A stretch of DNA of 31,558 nucleotides from Chloroflexota bacterium (GTDB lineage: Bacteria; Chloroflexota; Anaerolineae; Caldilineales; Caldilineaceae). The notes under the pieces are model-generated. The model saw only the letters and a list, made by a program, of their open reading frames with translations. It did not search any database and was not told the DNA's origin. Position numbers and translations under genes: made by a program. Position 1 is the stretch's first letter; each line of letters begins with the position of its first letter. Below are positions 14,301 to 23,400 of this stretch, in pieces. The DNA lies in assembly GCA_003577005.1 (NCBI GenBank), contig QEUW01000068.1, positions 1 to 31,558 on the forward strand. Direction: 5' to 3'.

Positions 14301-15787
14301 GCGGCGACCGGCTTACCCTGACCGACGCCTTTGGCCGCACCCTTATCGACCTGACTTACGATGACGCTCCCCCCTGGCCTGTGCTCGCCGATGGAGTAGG
14401 CCATTCGCTGGTTCTGCAAACGCCCGAACGTAACCTGGACCCCAACCTGGGAACCAACTGGCGCGCCAGCTTGTTTGCCGGGGGCTCGCCGGGCGCCGAT
14501 GACCCGCTACCGCTGGTGATCAACGAGGTGTTAGCCCATCCTGCACTCGGCCAAACTCAGCATGTGGAACTGCACAATCCATCGGCGTTTGAGATCTCGT
14601 TGGCCGGTTGGTCGTTACGCGATGGGGCCGGAGTGTTCCATCCACTTCCGGGCGAGAGCTTGCCGGCCGGCGGCTATCGAGCATTCACAGTTCGGGAATT
14701 GAGCCGATCCGCTGGTTCCTTTGATCTGGTGCCAACCCCCCGGACGTTGGAACTCGTAGCACCCGCTGCGGGGAAGATGCGTCGCTACCAGCATACATTT
14801 CGCTACGGTGTGGCGCCGCCAGGGGTCTCCACTGGGCGTTACATCAATGCTGCCGGCCAGGAAAAATTCCCCTTGCAGAGCGCCACCACATTGGGTGGAT
14901 CTAACGCCGGCCCGGCTGTCGGACCGGTCGTGATGAGTGAGATTCAGTACAGCAATAGCGGAGATCTGGAATTTATCGAGTTGACCAATCTCACCAGCGA
15001 AGCAGTGTCGCTCTTTGACCCAGAGCGACCGGCCAACACCTGGCGGCTCGCCGGGGTACCCTTCCAGTTTGCCACCGGTGTCCTCATCCCGCCCGACGGC
15101 AAAATCGTCGTCACGTCGGGCGAGCCATCTACCGTTTGTACCGGTTACACCGTAGCTGAGCAGGTTCGTGTACTCGGCCCGCTCCCGTTCTCGCTCGATG
15201 ATGAGGGCCAGCGTCTTGTGCTGGAGCGCCCGCTTCCGCCCGACGCCGACGGGCTGATTCCCTACGTGGTCGTGGACGAACTGGCATATACCAATCTCAT
15301 GCCGTGGCCGCGCGCCGGCGAACCCGGCGCCACGCTTGTACGGCTCCACCTCGCCGGTTACGGCGACGACCCGCTCAACTGGCGCCGTGGCTTGCGCGAG
15401 AACAGCGTGATCCAACCCGCCGGCGTCGGTCCGGTGGTAGACTTGTGTAGTTTCGAGGTCTTTATCGACGCTGAAGCAGGATTGGCCGTCCGCTGGGTCA
15501 CGCGCAGCGAGCAAAATGTGGCGGGGTTCTTTCTGTACCGGAGCGCAGATGGCCAGCGCGAACATGCTGAACAGGTGACGGGCAATGTCATTAGCGCAGA
15601 GGGGGGACTGACGACCGGCGGCGACTATCATTGGCTTGACGCCACAGCTAACACCTCGGAAAAGAGTGCTGTGTCCTACACCTACTGGTTGGTGGCGACC
15701 GGGCCGGACGGTGAATTGGTCGATCTTGCCTTTACTTCGGTTCGCCCCCAACCGCAACAGGCATATCTACCCTTTGTCTATCGTTAG
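11342..15787 (+). CDS. Secreted CotH-kinase-like protein with four lamin-tail domains
   Basis: Up to 1481 residues. A signal sequence (about 30-54, VFWLRLSAQIILLIVCLPTS, cleavage after AHA) is followed by LTD 1 (about 66-216), an Ig-like domain (about 225-335), a CotH domain (about 355-720), LTD 2 (about 898-1052), LTD 3 (1055-1196), LTD 4 (1196-1340) and a fibronectin-III-like domain (1366-1470). CotH hallmarks are GLYLAVEEVDGHFL with DGNLYKME (about 528-556) and YFYFHNPDDNRWSIIPWDLD (about 623-642), whose Asp residues match the metal-binding DxD-like site of the atypical CotH kinases that phosphorylate spore-coat proteins in Bacillus. The C-terminus is AYLPFVYR. The codon at 11342 directly follows a TATAAT box and has no Shine-Dalgarno, so ATG 11420 or 11429, which gives a normal signal peptide, may be the true start. 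A GT-C gene follows after 12 nt. Confidence 0.93.
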   Translation: MSKIRIANTFTDGFLPKRSLVQNTEPMLHMLVFWLRLSAQIILLIVCLPTSAHAQAAPATADDETSLPIVINEILVDPLKKHELLEFIELYNPNPQPVDLSYWTLSDAVDFFFTPGTLIEAGGYLVVAQDPGALWSHTGVTALGPFAGRLDNEGEAIILRDNHAAVVDEVSYGLGFPWPITGQGDERSLQLLNPALDNSRPGAWRSAPPTPGASNANLVDNPPPAIEAVSHTPAAPTSHDTVLVSATVADNDGVAGVYLHYQVVAPGAYIRIEDPAYLTQWITLAMTPTGDDRYSVEMPPGARLHRHLVRYRVSAIDHGGRSVLVPYGDDPQPNFAYFVYDGIPIWHGAIRPGAADIQGQVQAYDFNTMRPLPVYHFLARRTDVEDAQFIPNSQREEGYMGGEYLWQGTLVYNGQVYDHIGFRARGALRRYSLGKNMWKFNFHPGHRLQALNDYGEPYPAPWDKLNLSGVIQHAIRGYRGEQGLFESVGYRLFNLADAPASDTHFVHFRVIDGPDEQGVDQYGGDFWGLYLAVEEVDGHFLDARDLPDGNLYKMENGTGELNNQGLLAPTNKSDLNTFLNTYTRRTPDTDWWRQNFDLTGYYSFRTILEAIRHYDTNLDKNYFYFHNPDDNRWSIIPWDLDITWALHNTGDGNEPFRDRVLAIPEFQIAYQNRLRELRDLLFNPDQAFLLIDEYAAFINTPADGLAMVDADRAKWDYNPILTNRKYVETDRAGHGKFYQRPPSRDFAGMVQLMKEWVVFRSQWIDQTLLTDPFIPETPTVSYNGPPSYPADQLSFQSTPFTDSYAAFAAIQWRAAQVVAPGLPGYVPDRPNRYEIEATWQSGELTTFTPAIILPPGACLPGYVCRVRVRVKNTVGRWSHWSPPVEFYTGPPAHPPITTLKITELMYHPLRQGYLPETEFEFIELKNVEETPLDLTGLRFIAGISFTFPAGTVLPPGKFAVLASNSAHFETTYGLTPLGEYRKKLGNSGDRLTLTDAFGRTLIDLTYDDAPPWPVLADGVGHSLVLQTPERNLDPNLGTNWRASLFAGGSPGADDPLPLVINEVLAHPALGQTQHVELHNPSAFEISLAGWSLRDGAGVFHPLPGESLPAGGYRAFTVRELSRSAGSFDLVPTPRTLELVAPAAGKMRRYQHTFRYGVAPPGVSTGRYINAAGQEKFPLQSATTLGGSNAGPAVGPVVMSEIQYSNSGDLEFIELTNLTSEAVSLFDPERPANTWRLAGVPFQFATGVLIPPDGKIVVTSGEPSTVCTGYTVAEQVRVLGPLPFSLDDEGQRLVLERPLPPDADGLIPYVVVDELAYTNLMPWPRAGEPGATLVRLHLAGYGDDPLNWRRGLRENSVIQPAGVGPVVDLCSFEVFIDAEAGLAVRWVTRSEQNVAGFFLYRSADGQREHAEQVTGNVISAEGGLTTGGDYHWLDATANTSEKSAVSYTYWLVATGPDGELVDLAFTSVRPQPQQAYLPFVYR

Positions 15788-15799
15788 GCGCCCACTTTA

Positions 15800-18169
15800 A
15801 TGAAAATCTTGCCGCCGGTAAGACGTTGGTTTGTGATGGCGCTGCTCGGCGCTGGTTTGTTCTGTTTGCTGTTGGCGCTCAATATGCAGCGCGGGAGAAA
15901 CCACGACGAACACCAATTTATCGCTGCTGGCAAGCTCATGGCGGCCGGACTGCAGCCCTACGCAGACTTTCCCTACTTTCATGTTCCAACCTTAGGGATC
16001 GTCTATGCGGCGCTCTTCAGCCGTTTTCCTCCCCTGTTGCTGACTGCCCGTCTCTTTTCGATCCTGTGCAGTTGGCTGAGTCTTCTCATCCTCTTTGCTG
16101 TCGCCTATCGCAGCCTGGGCCCGCCCCTACGCTGGACCGCAGCGTCGAGTATCGTCGTGTTGCTCATAGCCGCACCGCTTTTTACGCACACAAGCGGGCG
16201 CGCCTGGAACCATGATTTGCCGGTTTTGTTATTGTTGCTCGCCTATCTGGTTTATGGGCAGGCCGAACCAGGCATGAAGAGTTACATGCGGCGCCCGGCG
16301 CTTGTTGGGGCTGGGCTTCTGATCGGGCTGGCAGCCGGCGTGCGGCTCTCGTTTGCGCTACTGGCGCCGGCTTTTCTCCTGGCACAGGGCGTCTCGTATT
16401 TGCGTTGGTACGGTGCCGGTAGCAATCCGCAAAAGCAGTTGGTTGAGTGGATGATGGACAGCGGCCTCTTTGGGCTAGGATGTCTGCTCGGTTTTGGGCC
16501 GGCGCTCTGGTATGCCTGGCAGACGCCGGAGCCATTCTGGTTTGGCAATGTAGAATATATTCGCCTCAACACGCTCTACTATCGTAACCTGGCTCAGCCG
16601 CCGGAAGCCATGACCCTGGCCAGTAAGTTGCTCTATTTCGTGCGTCTGATAGTGCTCCAACCGGGCAACTTGTTGCTGCTGGCGGCAGCGGTGGCCCTCC
16701 CCTGGCGCACACCTGCGGCCACAGGGCTCCTAGCGAAGGAACACTCGCGGTTGTGGCTCCTCTTCTTTCTGGCCGGCTTTGCCTTTGTGGCTGCTCTGGG
16801 GGCAACACCCAGCCAATGGCAATATTTCTATCCGCTCATGCCGCTGGCCGCGCTCGCAGCCAGCTATGGTCTCGCAGCTCAACCAGCAGATGTACAACGG
16901 CAGCGCACACGTTGGTTGCTGGCGGCCGCGCTGCTGGCCGCGCTGCTGGCGCTGCCCAGATATACATCGGGGCTGATCCGCCTCTGGCCACCGGATGAGT
17001 GGTCCACGTGGCAGGCGCATATGCGCAGCGCTGAGATCGCGACGCTGGTGGATGGCGGGCGGGTGCTGACCCTCGCTCCCCTCTATCCGCTGGAGAGTGA
17101 TATGCCCATTGAGCCAGCGCTGGCCACCGGACCGTTCGCCTGGCGCGTCGCCGACCAGGTGGCAGCGGAGCGGCGGCGCCGGCTGGGCCTGCTCGGTCCT
17201 GGCGATCTACCGGACTATTGGGCGGCTAACCCGCCGCGCGCGGTGCTGGTAGGCGCCGCCGAAGACGACGCCGCCGAAGAAGCGCCCCTCATCGACCAGG
17301 CCCGTACCCACGGCTATGTACCGGTGGAACTGGCGGACAAGGCCACGCTCTGGTTGTCGCCGCTCGCTGAATGGGGGTCTACGATCCGGCTGGGCGGGCA
17401 CACCCTGCCACAGCACACGCTGGAGCCGGGCGCCTCTTTTGTGGCGACCTTTTATCTCCAGGCCATGCGCTCGATGGCGACAAACCTAAACGTGCTCGTG
17501 CGGGTAGTGGGGCGTGATGCGGAGGAACTGGCGCGCAGCGAGGGATGGCCTTGGGGCGCCCCTACTTCTACCTGGACGCCGGGCGAAGTCTGGCCCGATG
17601 GCCACGAATTGACCTTGCCACCTACCACCGCACCCGGTGTCTACCGTGTGGAGGTGGGCTTTTATGACCCGGCAACCTTAGGGCTGCTTGACGATGCGAC
17701 CACAGTGGGTTATCTGTTCGTCGGAGCGGATGAGGCGGCTCCCATTCCGGCTGCGCCGCTGGCCGAATTTGGCGATGGATTGCAGCTTTTGGCTGCCGCC
17801 GTAACGCCGGGCACCACAGACTCAATTGCACCAGGTAAGGCTGTAACGATCCGCCTGATCTGGCAGGCGTCCGCCCGGCCCGCCGCCGATTACACAGTCT
17901 TCGTCCACCTGGTGGGACCGGACGGCGCCCTGGTTGCCCAACACGATGCGCCACCGTTGGGCGGCTTTTATCCCACCCGTTTTTGGCGCCCCGGTCACCC
18001 AGTGACCGACGAAGTGGCCGTTATGCTGCCGGAGCATGCCCCGCCTGGCCCCCACCGGATCCTCGTTGGCCTGTACGATTCAGCCACCCTGCAACGCCTG
18101 CCCGTGGTCCATGCGGGTCAGCCGGTTGGCGATGTGTTCGAGTTGGGGATCATCCACGTTTCCCGCTAA
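15800..18169 (+). CDS. GT-C family membrane glycosyltransferase with C-terminal beta domain
   Basis: 789 residues. The first 400 contain about ten membrane segments. Right after the first (about 11-28) comes RGRNHDEHQFIAAGKLM; an acidic pair (Asp36-Glu37) in the first external loop is the catalytic signature of GT-C enzymes (ArnT/PMT/Alg class), which transfer sugars from polyprenyl phosphates on the outer face of the membrane. From about 410 to 789 the protein is soluble and beta-rich, with YTVFVHLVGPDGALVAQHD, a domain that commonly ends such transferases in Chloroflexota. It starts 12 nt after the CotH stop without its own Shine-Dalgarno and probably depends on CotH translation. The context suggests it glycosylates exported surface proteins or a surface polymer; the sugar is unknown. 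A strong hairpin follows the gene. Confidence 0.9.
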   Translation: MKILPPVRRWFVMALLGAGLFCLLLALNMQRGRNHDEHQFIAAGKLMAAGLQPYADFPYFHVPTLGIVYAALFSRFPPLLLTARLFSILCSWLSLLILFAVAYRSLGPPLRWTAASSIVVLLIAAPLFTHTSGRAWNHDLPVLLLLLAYLVYGQAEPGMKSYMRRPALVGAGLLIGLAAGVRLSFALLAPAFLLAQGVSYLRWYGAGSNPQKQLVEWMMDSGLFGLGCLLGFGPALWYAWQTPEPFWFGNVEYIRLNTLYYRNLAQPPEAMTLASKLLYFVRLIVLQPGNLLLLAAAVALPWRTPAATGLLAKEHSRLWLLFFLAGFAFVAALGATPSQWQYFYPLMPLAALAASYGLAAQPADVQRQRTRWLLAAALLAALLALPRYTSGLIRLWPPDEWSTWQAHMRSAEIATLVDGGRVLTLAPLYPLESDMPIEPALATGPFAWRVADQVAAERRRRLGLLGPGDLPDYWAANPPRAVLVGAAEDDAAEEAPLIDQARTHGYVPVELADKATLWLSPLAEWGSTIRLGGHTLPQHTLEPGASFVATFYLQAMRSMATNLNVLVRVVGRDAEELARSEGWPWGAPTSTWTPGEVWPDGHELTLPPTTAPGVYRVEVGFYDPATLGLLDDATTVGYLFVGADEAAPIPAAPLAEFGDGLQLLAAAVTPGTTDSIAPGKAVTIRLIWQASARPAADYTVFVHLVGPDGALVAQHDAPPLGGFYPTRFWRPGHPVTDEVAVMLPEHAPPGPHRILVGLYDSATLQRLPVVHAGQPVGDVFELGIIHVSR

Positions 18170-18202
18170 CGTAGCACAGCGTATGTTTGTTACGTCTTGA
18201 TA

Positions 18203-18238
18203 CTGGGGAGTGCGCACGTGGGCGTGCGCACTCCCCAG
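18203..18238. terminator. Strong bidirectional hairpin between convergent genes
   Basis: A perfect 16-bp GC-rich stem (CTGGGGAGTGCGCACG and its complement) with a TGGG loop lies 33 nt after the GT-C stop and 10 nt after the stop of the minus-strand hydrolase. There is no T-run on either side, so termination would not be of the classical intrinsic type; it may also protect mRNA 3' ends. Confidence 0.7.
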
Positions 18239-18248
18239 GGGGTAGAGA

Positions 18249-19058
18249 TTACCGGGTTACATTGGTCCCATCGTACAGAAAACGGCTGTTCCGCTCGATG
18301 ATGACCGGCTGTGACCCGCCGGCAGGCAGATGGGCGGCCCAGGCATGCGGATCATAATTGCGTTTGACAAAACATTCCCGGTGCGAAGGGAAGGCATGTT
18401 TGAGACCAATGCGCGTCGCCATCTTAGCTGAGCCCTCAAAGAAGGGGAATTCACCTTCGGTGGGATGCGTGGTCAGAAAACCCAGGTCGGGACGGAAAGC
18501 CGCGACCGGTTGGACCAACTCATCCAGATCAGCAAAGGTATTGATCGGGTCGCCGGAAAAATAGAGGGTGAGCTTGCCCACCTGTAGGATATAGCCCAGG
18601 TGGGTCACATCGGGCGGCTTGATGTCATGGGCCGGGTCGCCCTGGGGTGGTTTGGCATAGACGGCATAGGCTGTCATCGAACGAAGATCGACACCCATAC
18701 CGGCCTGGATGGTGGTCGTGTAGGTCACATCCATCCCGGTGTTGGCGAGGATATTGCGGATACTCTCCACCGGCCCCACCATTTTCACCCGCGGGAAACT
18801 CTGACGGATGCGTTCCAGCGATTCGGGCCAGGTGTGGTCGCGGTGGTCGTGGGTCAGCAGCACAAAGTCGGTGGGCAGCGTCGCCTCGTCGAGCGGCGGG
18901 TCGGGATAGACAAAGCGGTCTGTCGGCCGTTCACGCGGGAAATAGGGGTCAATCTGGACAACGGTGCCGTGTTCGTCTTTGACGGCGTAACTGCTCTGCT
19001 CAAACCAATGGACAGCGACGGCGCCGGCCGGCACCTTTAGGTCGGCAAGTGGGTGCAT
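18249..19058 (-). CDS. Metallo-beta-lactamase-fold hydrolase, UlaG-like
   Basis: 269 residues. The metal-binding motif is THDHRDH (His70, His72, Asp74, His75 of the HxHxDH pattern), followed by FSGDPINT (distal Asp) and LKHAFPSH near the C-terminus. WFEQSSYAVKDEHGTVVQIDPYF is the N-terminal strand layout of the UlaG group, whose founder opens the lactone ring of L-ascorbate 6-phosphate. Substrate cannot be inferred beyond a phosphorylated or lactone sugar-like compound. The start at 19058 has AGGAG 7 nt upstream. The gene begins 46 nt after the sugar-kinase gene on the same strand, so the two are probably cotranscribed and may act on the same metabolite. Confidence 0.88.
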   Translation of the reverse strand: MHPLADLKVPAGAVAVHWFEQSSYAVKDEHGTVVQIDPYFPRERPTDRFVYPDPPLDEATLPTDFVLLTHDHRDHTWPESLERIRQSFPRVKMVGPVESIRNILANTGMDVTYTTTIQAGMGVDLRSMTAYAVYAKPPQGDPAHDIKPPDVTHLGYILQVGKLTLYFSGDPINTFADLDELVQPVAAFRPDLGFLTTHPTEGEFPFFEGSAKMATRIGLKHAFPSHRECFVKRNYDPHAWAAHLPAGGSQPVIIERNSRFLYDGTNVTR

Positions 19059-19104
19059 CGGTCTTCTCCTTATGCTTGGCTTTTCATACGAGGAAGGGCA
19101 CACT

Positions 19105-20265
19105 TTATCTTGTGGGGGTTAGCTCGTCAACGATTGTGCGGATCGCCTCCTCTTGCGCCTCGATCTGTTCGAGCAGGCGGAACTGTACCAGGGCGCGATC
19201 CAGGTTGTGCTGCGGGTGTCTCACCTTGAAATAACGATCACCCGCCAGGTGGTCGGTAAAAAAACGCAGCCCCAATTCGAATGTAATCAGGCGGATGGCG
19301 TCGTAAAGGTGGGCATAGTCGTACGGCATAAAAAAGCGAGCCGCCTCGTTGAGATAGCCGGTAAGAATGTCACGGCAGAGATCGAGATCGAAGACCACGC
19401 TGCTCAAGTCGGTGGTCTCTTCACCCGCCGGGTTGCAACAGGATCGCAGACAATCGCCAATGTCATAATGCACCAGCCCCGGCTTGACCGTGTCCAGGTC
19501 GATGATGCTCACCGCCTGGCCCGTGACGTCGTCGATGAGAATGTTGTCCACCTTTGGGTCGCCGTGCATGGTGCGCAGGGCCAGCCGGCCTTGGCTGCGC
19601 GCTTCTTCCAGTACCGTGGCCCAGTGGCGGCGCTCGGCCACAAAGGCCTGCCCGTACGCTACCGCCGGATTCTGCGCCCCGTGTGCAGGAGCGAATTGAG
19701 CCATCACGCGGTCATATTCGGCCAGATAATTGGGTGTGATATGAAAACCAGGCAGCGTATCGTGCAGTTGCCCCGGATCGAGGTCACTGATCAGCCGGTG
19801 AAACCGGCCTAGCGCATACCCGGCTTCGCGGGCGTGAGCCGCATCGCGGATCCTGGCATAAGTCTTGGCGCGTTCGATCAGGCTGATGGCGCGCCAGAAG
19901 CCGCCCGCCTCGTCCACCCAATAGTCCTGGCCGTGGCGCGTGGAGATCACCAGCGGCACTTCCCAGCGTCGTTGCCCATCCTGGGTTTCGCGCGCCAGTT
20001 GCGCTCGCATGGCATCGGTAAAAATGCGCATGTTGACCAGGATCAGGTCCGGCTGGCGAAAGACATGCTGGTTGATGCGCTGGAGGACAAAACGGTCTGC
20101 CTGGATGGCCGGTTCCTGCGTACTGAGCGTTACCAAAAACGTGTCGTTGACATTTCCTGCGCCGTAACTCGCCACCTGATACACGGAGGCATGCTGTACA
20201 AACTGTTGTGCAACTGTCTCTAACTCTATCACCAAGACCGTCCTTTGGGTAGGTCCACTGTTCAT
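19105..20265 (-). CDS. APH-fold kinase, N-acetylhexosamine 1-kinase (NahK)-like
   Basis: 386 residues from ATG 20265. YGAGNVNDTFLV (about 34-45) is the glycine-rich N-lobe loop, FVLQRINQHVFRQPDLIL (59-76) is highly characteristic of the NahK-like branch, MHGDPKVDNIL (233-243) holds the catalytic Asp236 and Asn241, and IDLDTV (255-260) is the Mg-binding motif. NahK phosphorylates GlcNAc/GalNAc at C1; other members of the branch are assigned only as phosphotransferases, so hexosamine is a suggestion. An AAAGGA lies just before in-frame TTG 20235 and GTG 20232, either of which could be the actual start because residues 1-11 carry no family sequence. A good promoter precedes it, back to back with that of the TPR gene. 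Confidence 0.88.
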   Translation of the reverse strand: MNSGPTQRTVLVIELETVAQQFVQHASVYQVASYGAGNVNDTFLVTLSTQEPAIQADRFVLQRINQHVFRQPDLILVNMRIFTDAMRAQLARETQDGQRRWEVPLVISTRHGQDYWVDEAGGFWRAISLIERAKTYARIRDAAHAREAGYALGRFHRLISDLDPGQLHDTLPGFHITPNYLAEYDRVMAQFAPAHGAQNPAVAYGQAFVAERRHWATVLEEARSQGRLALRTMHGDPKVDNILIDDVTGQAVSIIDLDTVKPGLVHYDIGDCLRSCCNPAGEETTDLSSVVFDLDLCRDILTGYLNEAARFFMPYDYAHLYDAIRLITFELGLRFFTDHLAGDRYFKVRHPQHNLDRALVQFRLLEQIEAQEEAIRTIVDELTPTR

Positions 20266-20295
20266 CTTGAATACACAAAGTGAGTATAGAATCGC

Positions 20296-20323
20296 AGTAT
20301 AGCGCGCCCTCAAACAGAATCAA
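20296..20323 (-). promoter_or_regulatory. Promoter of the NahK-like kinase gene
   Basis: On the minus strand TTGATT (20323-20318), a 16-nt spacer, then TATACT (20301-20296). Transcription would start about 24 nt before the ATG at 20265. A second TATACT at 20288-20283 could serve as an alternative -10. Confidence 0.6.
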
Positions 20324-20332
20324 AACTGCCGG

Positions 20333-20361
20333 TTGACGGATCGAACGGCCTGCGATAAGAT
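20333..20361 (+). promoter_or_regulatory. Promoter of the TPR gene
   Basis: TTGACG (20333-20338), a 17-nt spacer and TAAGAT (20356-20361) lie about 88 nt before the ATG at 20449. The -35 boxes of this promoter and the divergent kinase promoter are only 9 nt apart. Confidence 0.5.
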
Positions 20362-20448
20362 GCGCAGAACGCTAGCATACGCTGGCTCGCTTGCCAGGTC
20401 CATTGTGCCCTGTTGGCAGCGCCACTCACAAGTTTAGGAGAAGGTCTG

Positions 20449-23400
20449 ATGTACGCACGTCTTACCTGCATGGTTGGACTGCCTCGTATTTTGTTGGCAG
20501 CCGGACTGGCTGGTCTGCTGTTGTTTATGGTAAATGTGGCGCAGGTACAGGCGCAGACGCCCGAGCCGCTCCATGTGGGCGAGACGGCGGAAGGGCGTTT
20601 GCGGAGAGGTGCAAGCGCGGTCTGGCGTCTCTATGGCTGTGCCGACGACCGCATTCAGATCGAACTCAAGACCGAAGGTTTTGCACCCAGCTTTACACTG
20701 GCCCAGGCGGCGGACGCTGAGCCACTGCTCGATTCCGAAACCGCAGGGCCAGAGCGCGCAGTCGGGGCGCTGGCCCTGCCGGCTACCGGCGACTATCTGC
20801 TGACGGTGAGGTCGGTAGAGAGCGACCGCCAGGGAGATTATGCGCTGAGCGTGCGCAGCCCTGGCGTTGCCCCGCTGATAGAACCGGCTGGTTTTCTCGG
20901 TTATGGCGAGGAGGTGACCGGGCGATTGGCTGCGGGCGCCATTGTCACTTGGGCGTTTTACGGTTGCGCCGGGGATCGGGTGACGCTCAGTCTCACCAGC
21001 GAACAGAGCGAGCCGGTTCTCCTACTGACGGATGCGCTCGGCATTCCACTCGAGGGAGGAGATTACGATGTGGGGGGGCAACTGGCGTCGCTCACCCGCT
21101 ACCGGTTGCCGGCGAACGGTCTCTATTTGGTCGGCGTTTCGACCGTAGGTGGCGGCGAACGCAACCCATACCGGCTGGCGCTTTCGGCGCTCATCCCTGG
21201 CATGGCGCACACGGCGCCCACTCAGGCCGTAGTCCGCCTGATGGAGCGGGGAGTGGCCTACCAACTCTGGAACGAGCCGGACCGCGCCGTCGCCGAATAT
21301 ACGAGCGTTATCGAAATTGCGCCCAACTATGCGCCGGCCTATGTAGGGCGCGGCAACGCATACACAAGCCTGGGGCGCTATATCGAAGCCACCCGCGACT
21401 TTGACACCGCCCTTGACCTGGACCCCGAATACATCGCCGCTTACTATGGCCGCGCCCATGTGGCGACCAGTGAGGGCTACTACTGGACGGCTCGGCAGGA
21501 CCTCGACCGTGTGCTCCTGATCGACCCGGACGACACCTTCGCGTACTATCAACGTGCATTGCTGCACTACTATACGGGCGGCTACCAGGCGGCGGTGGAT
21601 GATTTTAGCCAGCTCGTCGCCCGCACACCAGACGATGTGGATGCTTACTATAACCGCGCCCTGGCGTACGAAGGGATGGGCGAGTTTGACGCCGCCATTG
21701 CGGACTATACCGAGACTATCCAGCGCGACCCGACCTACGCCAGCGCCTATATCAACCGTGGCATCCTCTACGACGCGCAAGGGGAGGAGGAACTGGCGCT
21801 CGCCGATTTCACCGCTGCCGCCGCTGCCCAACCGGATAATGACTTGCCCTACTATAACCGGGGCCTCATCCATGCTCGCCGGGGAGACTTTGACACTGCT
21901 GTCGATGATTTTTCGCAGGCCCTTGCCCTCAACCCCCAGTACGCGCTCGCCTACAACGCGCGCGGCAACGCCTATGAAGATCTGGGTGACTACGCCAGCG
22001 CCCAGGCCGACTTTGAGCGCGCCATCGAGAGCGACCCGGCCTTTGCGCCACCCCATACCGGGCTGGGCAACCTCTTTTTGCGCGACGGCAACCTGGAACA
22101 GGCCCTTGCCGAGTACAGTACAGCGATCAAACTGGCGCCCAACGATCCAACCGCCTACTACAACCGTGGCCTCGTCCACGAGCGCCAGGGGGATGTCGAA
22201 GCGGCATTGGCCGATTATACGAGCGCCATCGAAGTGGGACCCACCTTTGCCGAAGCTTACAACAACCGGGGCAACCTCTATTACAACCAGGGCGACCTGG
22301 CCCGTGCGCTCGCCGACTACGAAGCAGCAATCGAGCAGAATCCCAATGACCCCATCTTCTATCGCAACCGTGGCAGCGTCCATTACGAACAGGGCGACTA
22401 CGACCAGGCGCTGGCCGACTACAGCCAGGCTATCCGCCTGGACCCCGCCTTTGTCTCGGCCTATATCGACCGCGGCAATGCCTATTATGTGCTCGATGAG
22501 TTGGAAAGCGCACTCGCTGATTATAGCCGGGCGATCGAGCTAGACTCTAAAAATGCTATCGCTTTCAAAAATCGCGGCAATGTCTATTCGGAGCAGCGCA
22601 AGTACGCCGACGCGCTGGCTGACTACGACGAAGCCATCCGCCTGGACCCAACCTTCACCGATGCGTATGTCAGCCGCGGCAATGTCTACTACAACCAGGG
22701 TGACTATGCCCAGGCGATAACTGCCTATAGCGAGGCGCTTGAGCAAGACCCAACCACCGGGGCGGCCTACGATGGCCGGGGCGACGCCCATTACGAACTG
22801 GGCAATTTTGATGAAGCCCTCGCCGACTACAACGAGGCTATTGCCCTGGCGCCCACCGATGATGTGCTCTATCTAAACCGCGGCAACGCCCACTATTATC
22901 TCGACCAGGATGAACAGGCGCTGGCCGATTACGACCGCGCCATCGAACTCAACCCGGCCAACGAGGGCGCCTGGATCGGTCGCGGCAACGTGCTCGATGT
23001 CTTGGGCGAATACGAAGAGGCGCTGGCCGCTTATGACCGCGCCGTCGAACTCGACCCCGCTGATCCGCTCGGTTTTACCAATCGCGGCAATACTTTGGTC
23101 AATATGGGTCGCTTTGAGGAGGCTATCGTCGATTATGATGAAGCCCTTACCCTCGACTCCACAAACGCTCGTCTCTATCTTGCCCGCGCCCGTGCCAACA
23201 CTTCGTTGGGTGACTATGAAGCCGCCATCGCCGATGCTGATCGTGGGCTGGAACTCGACCCAACCAGCATCAATCTGCTGATCGAGCGCGCCTATGCGCT
23301 GACCCAACTGGGCGACTTCGAGGAGGCGCTGGCCGATTTTGCCGCCGCGCTCGCCATCGACCCCGACGAGGCAGACGTCTATCTCAACCGCGGCGACACC

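Noticed and set aside
21022..22383. Long antisense open frames under the TPR gene (21022-22383 and 22873-23856, minus)
   Set aside because: The repetitive, GC-rich TPR codons leave the opposite strand open; the translations are low-complexity, have no recognisable domain and no ribosome-binding sites.
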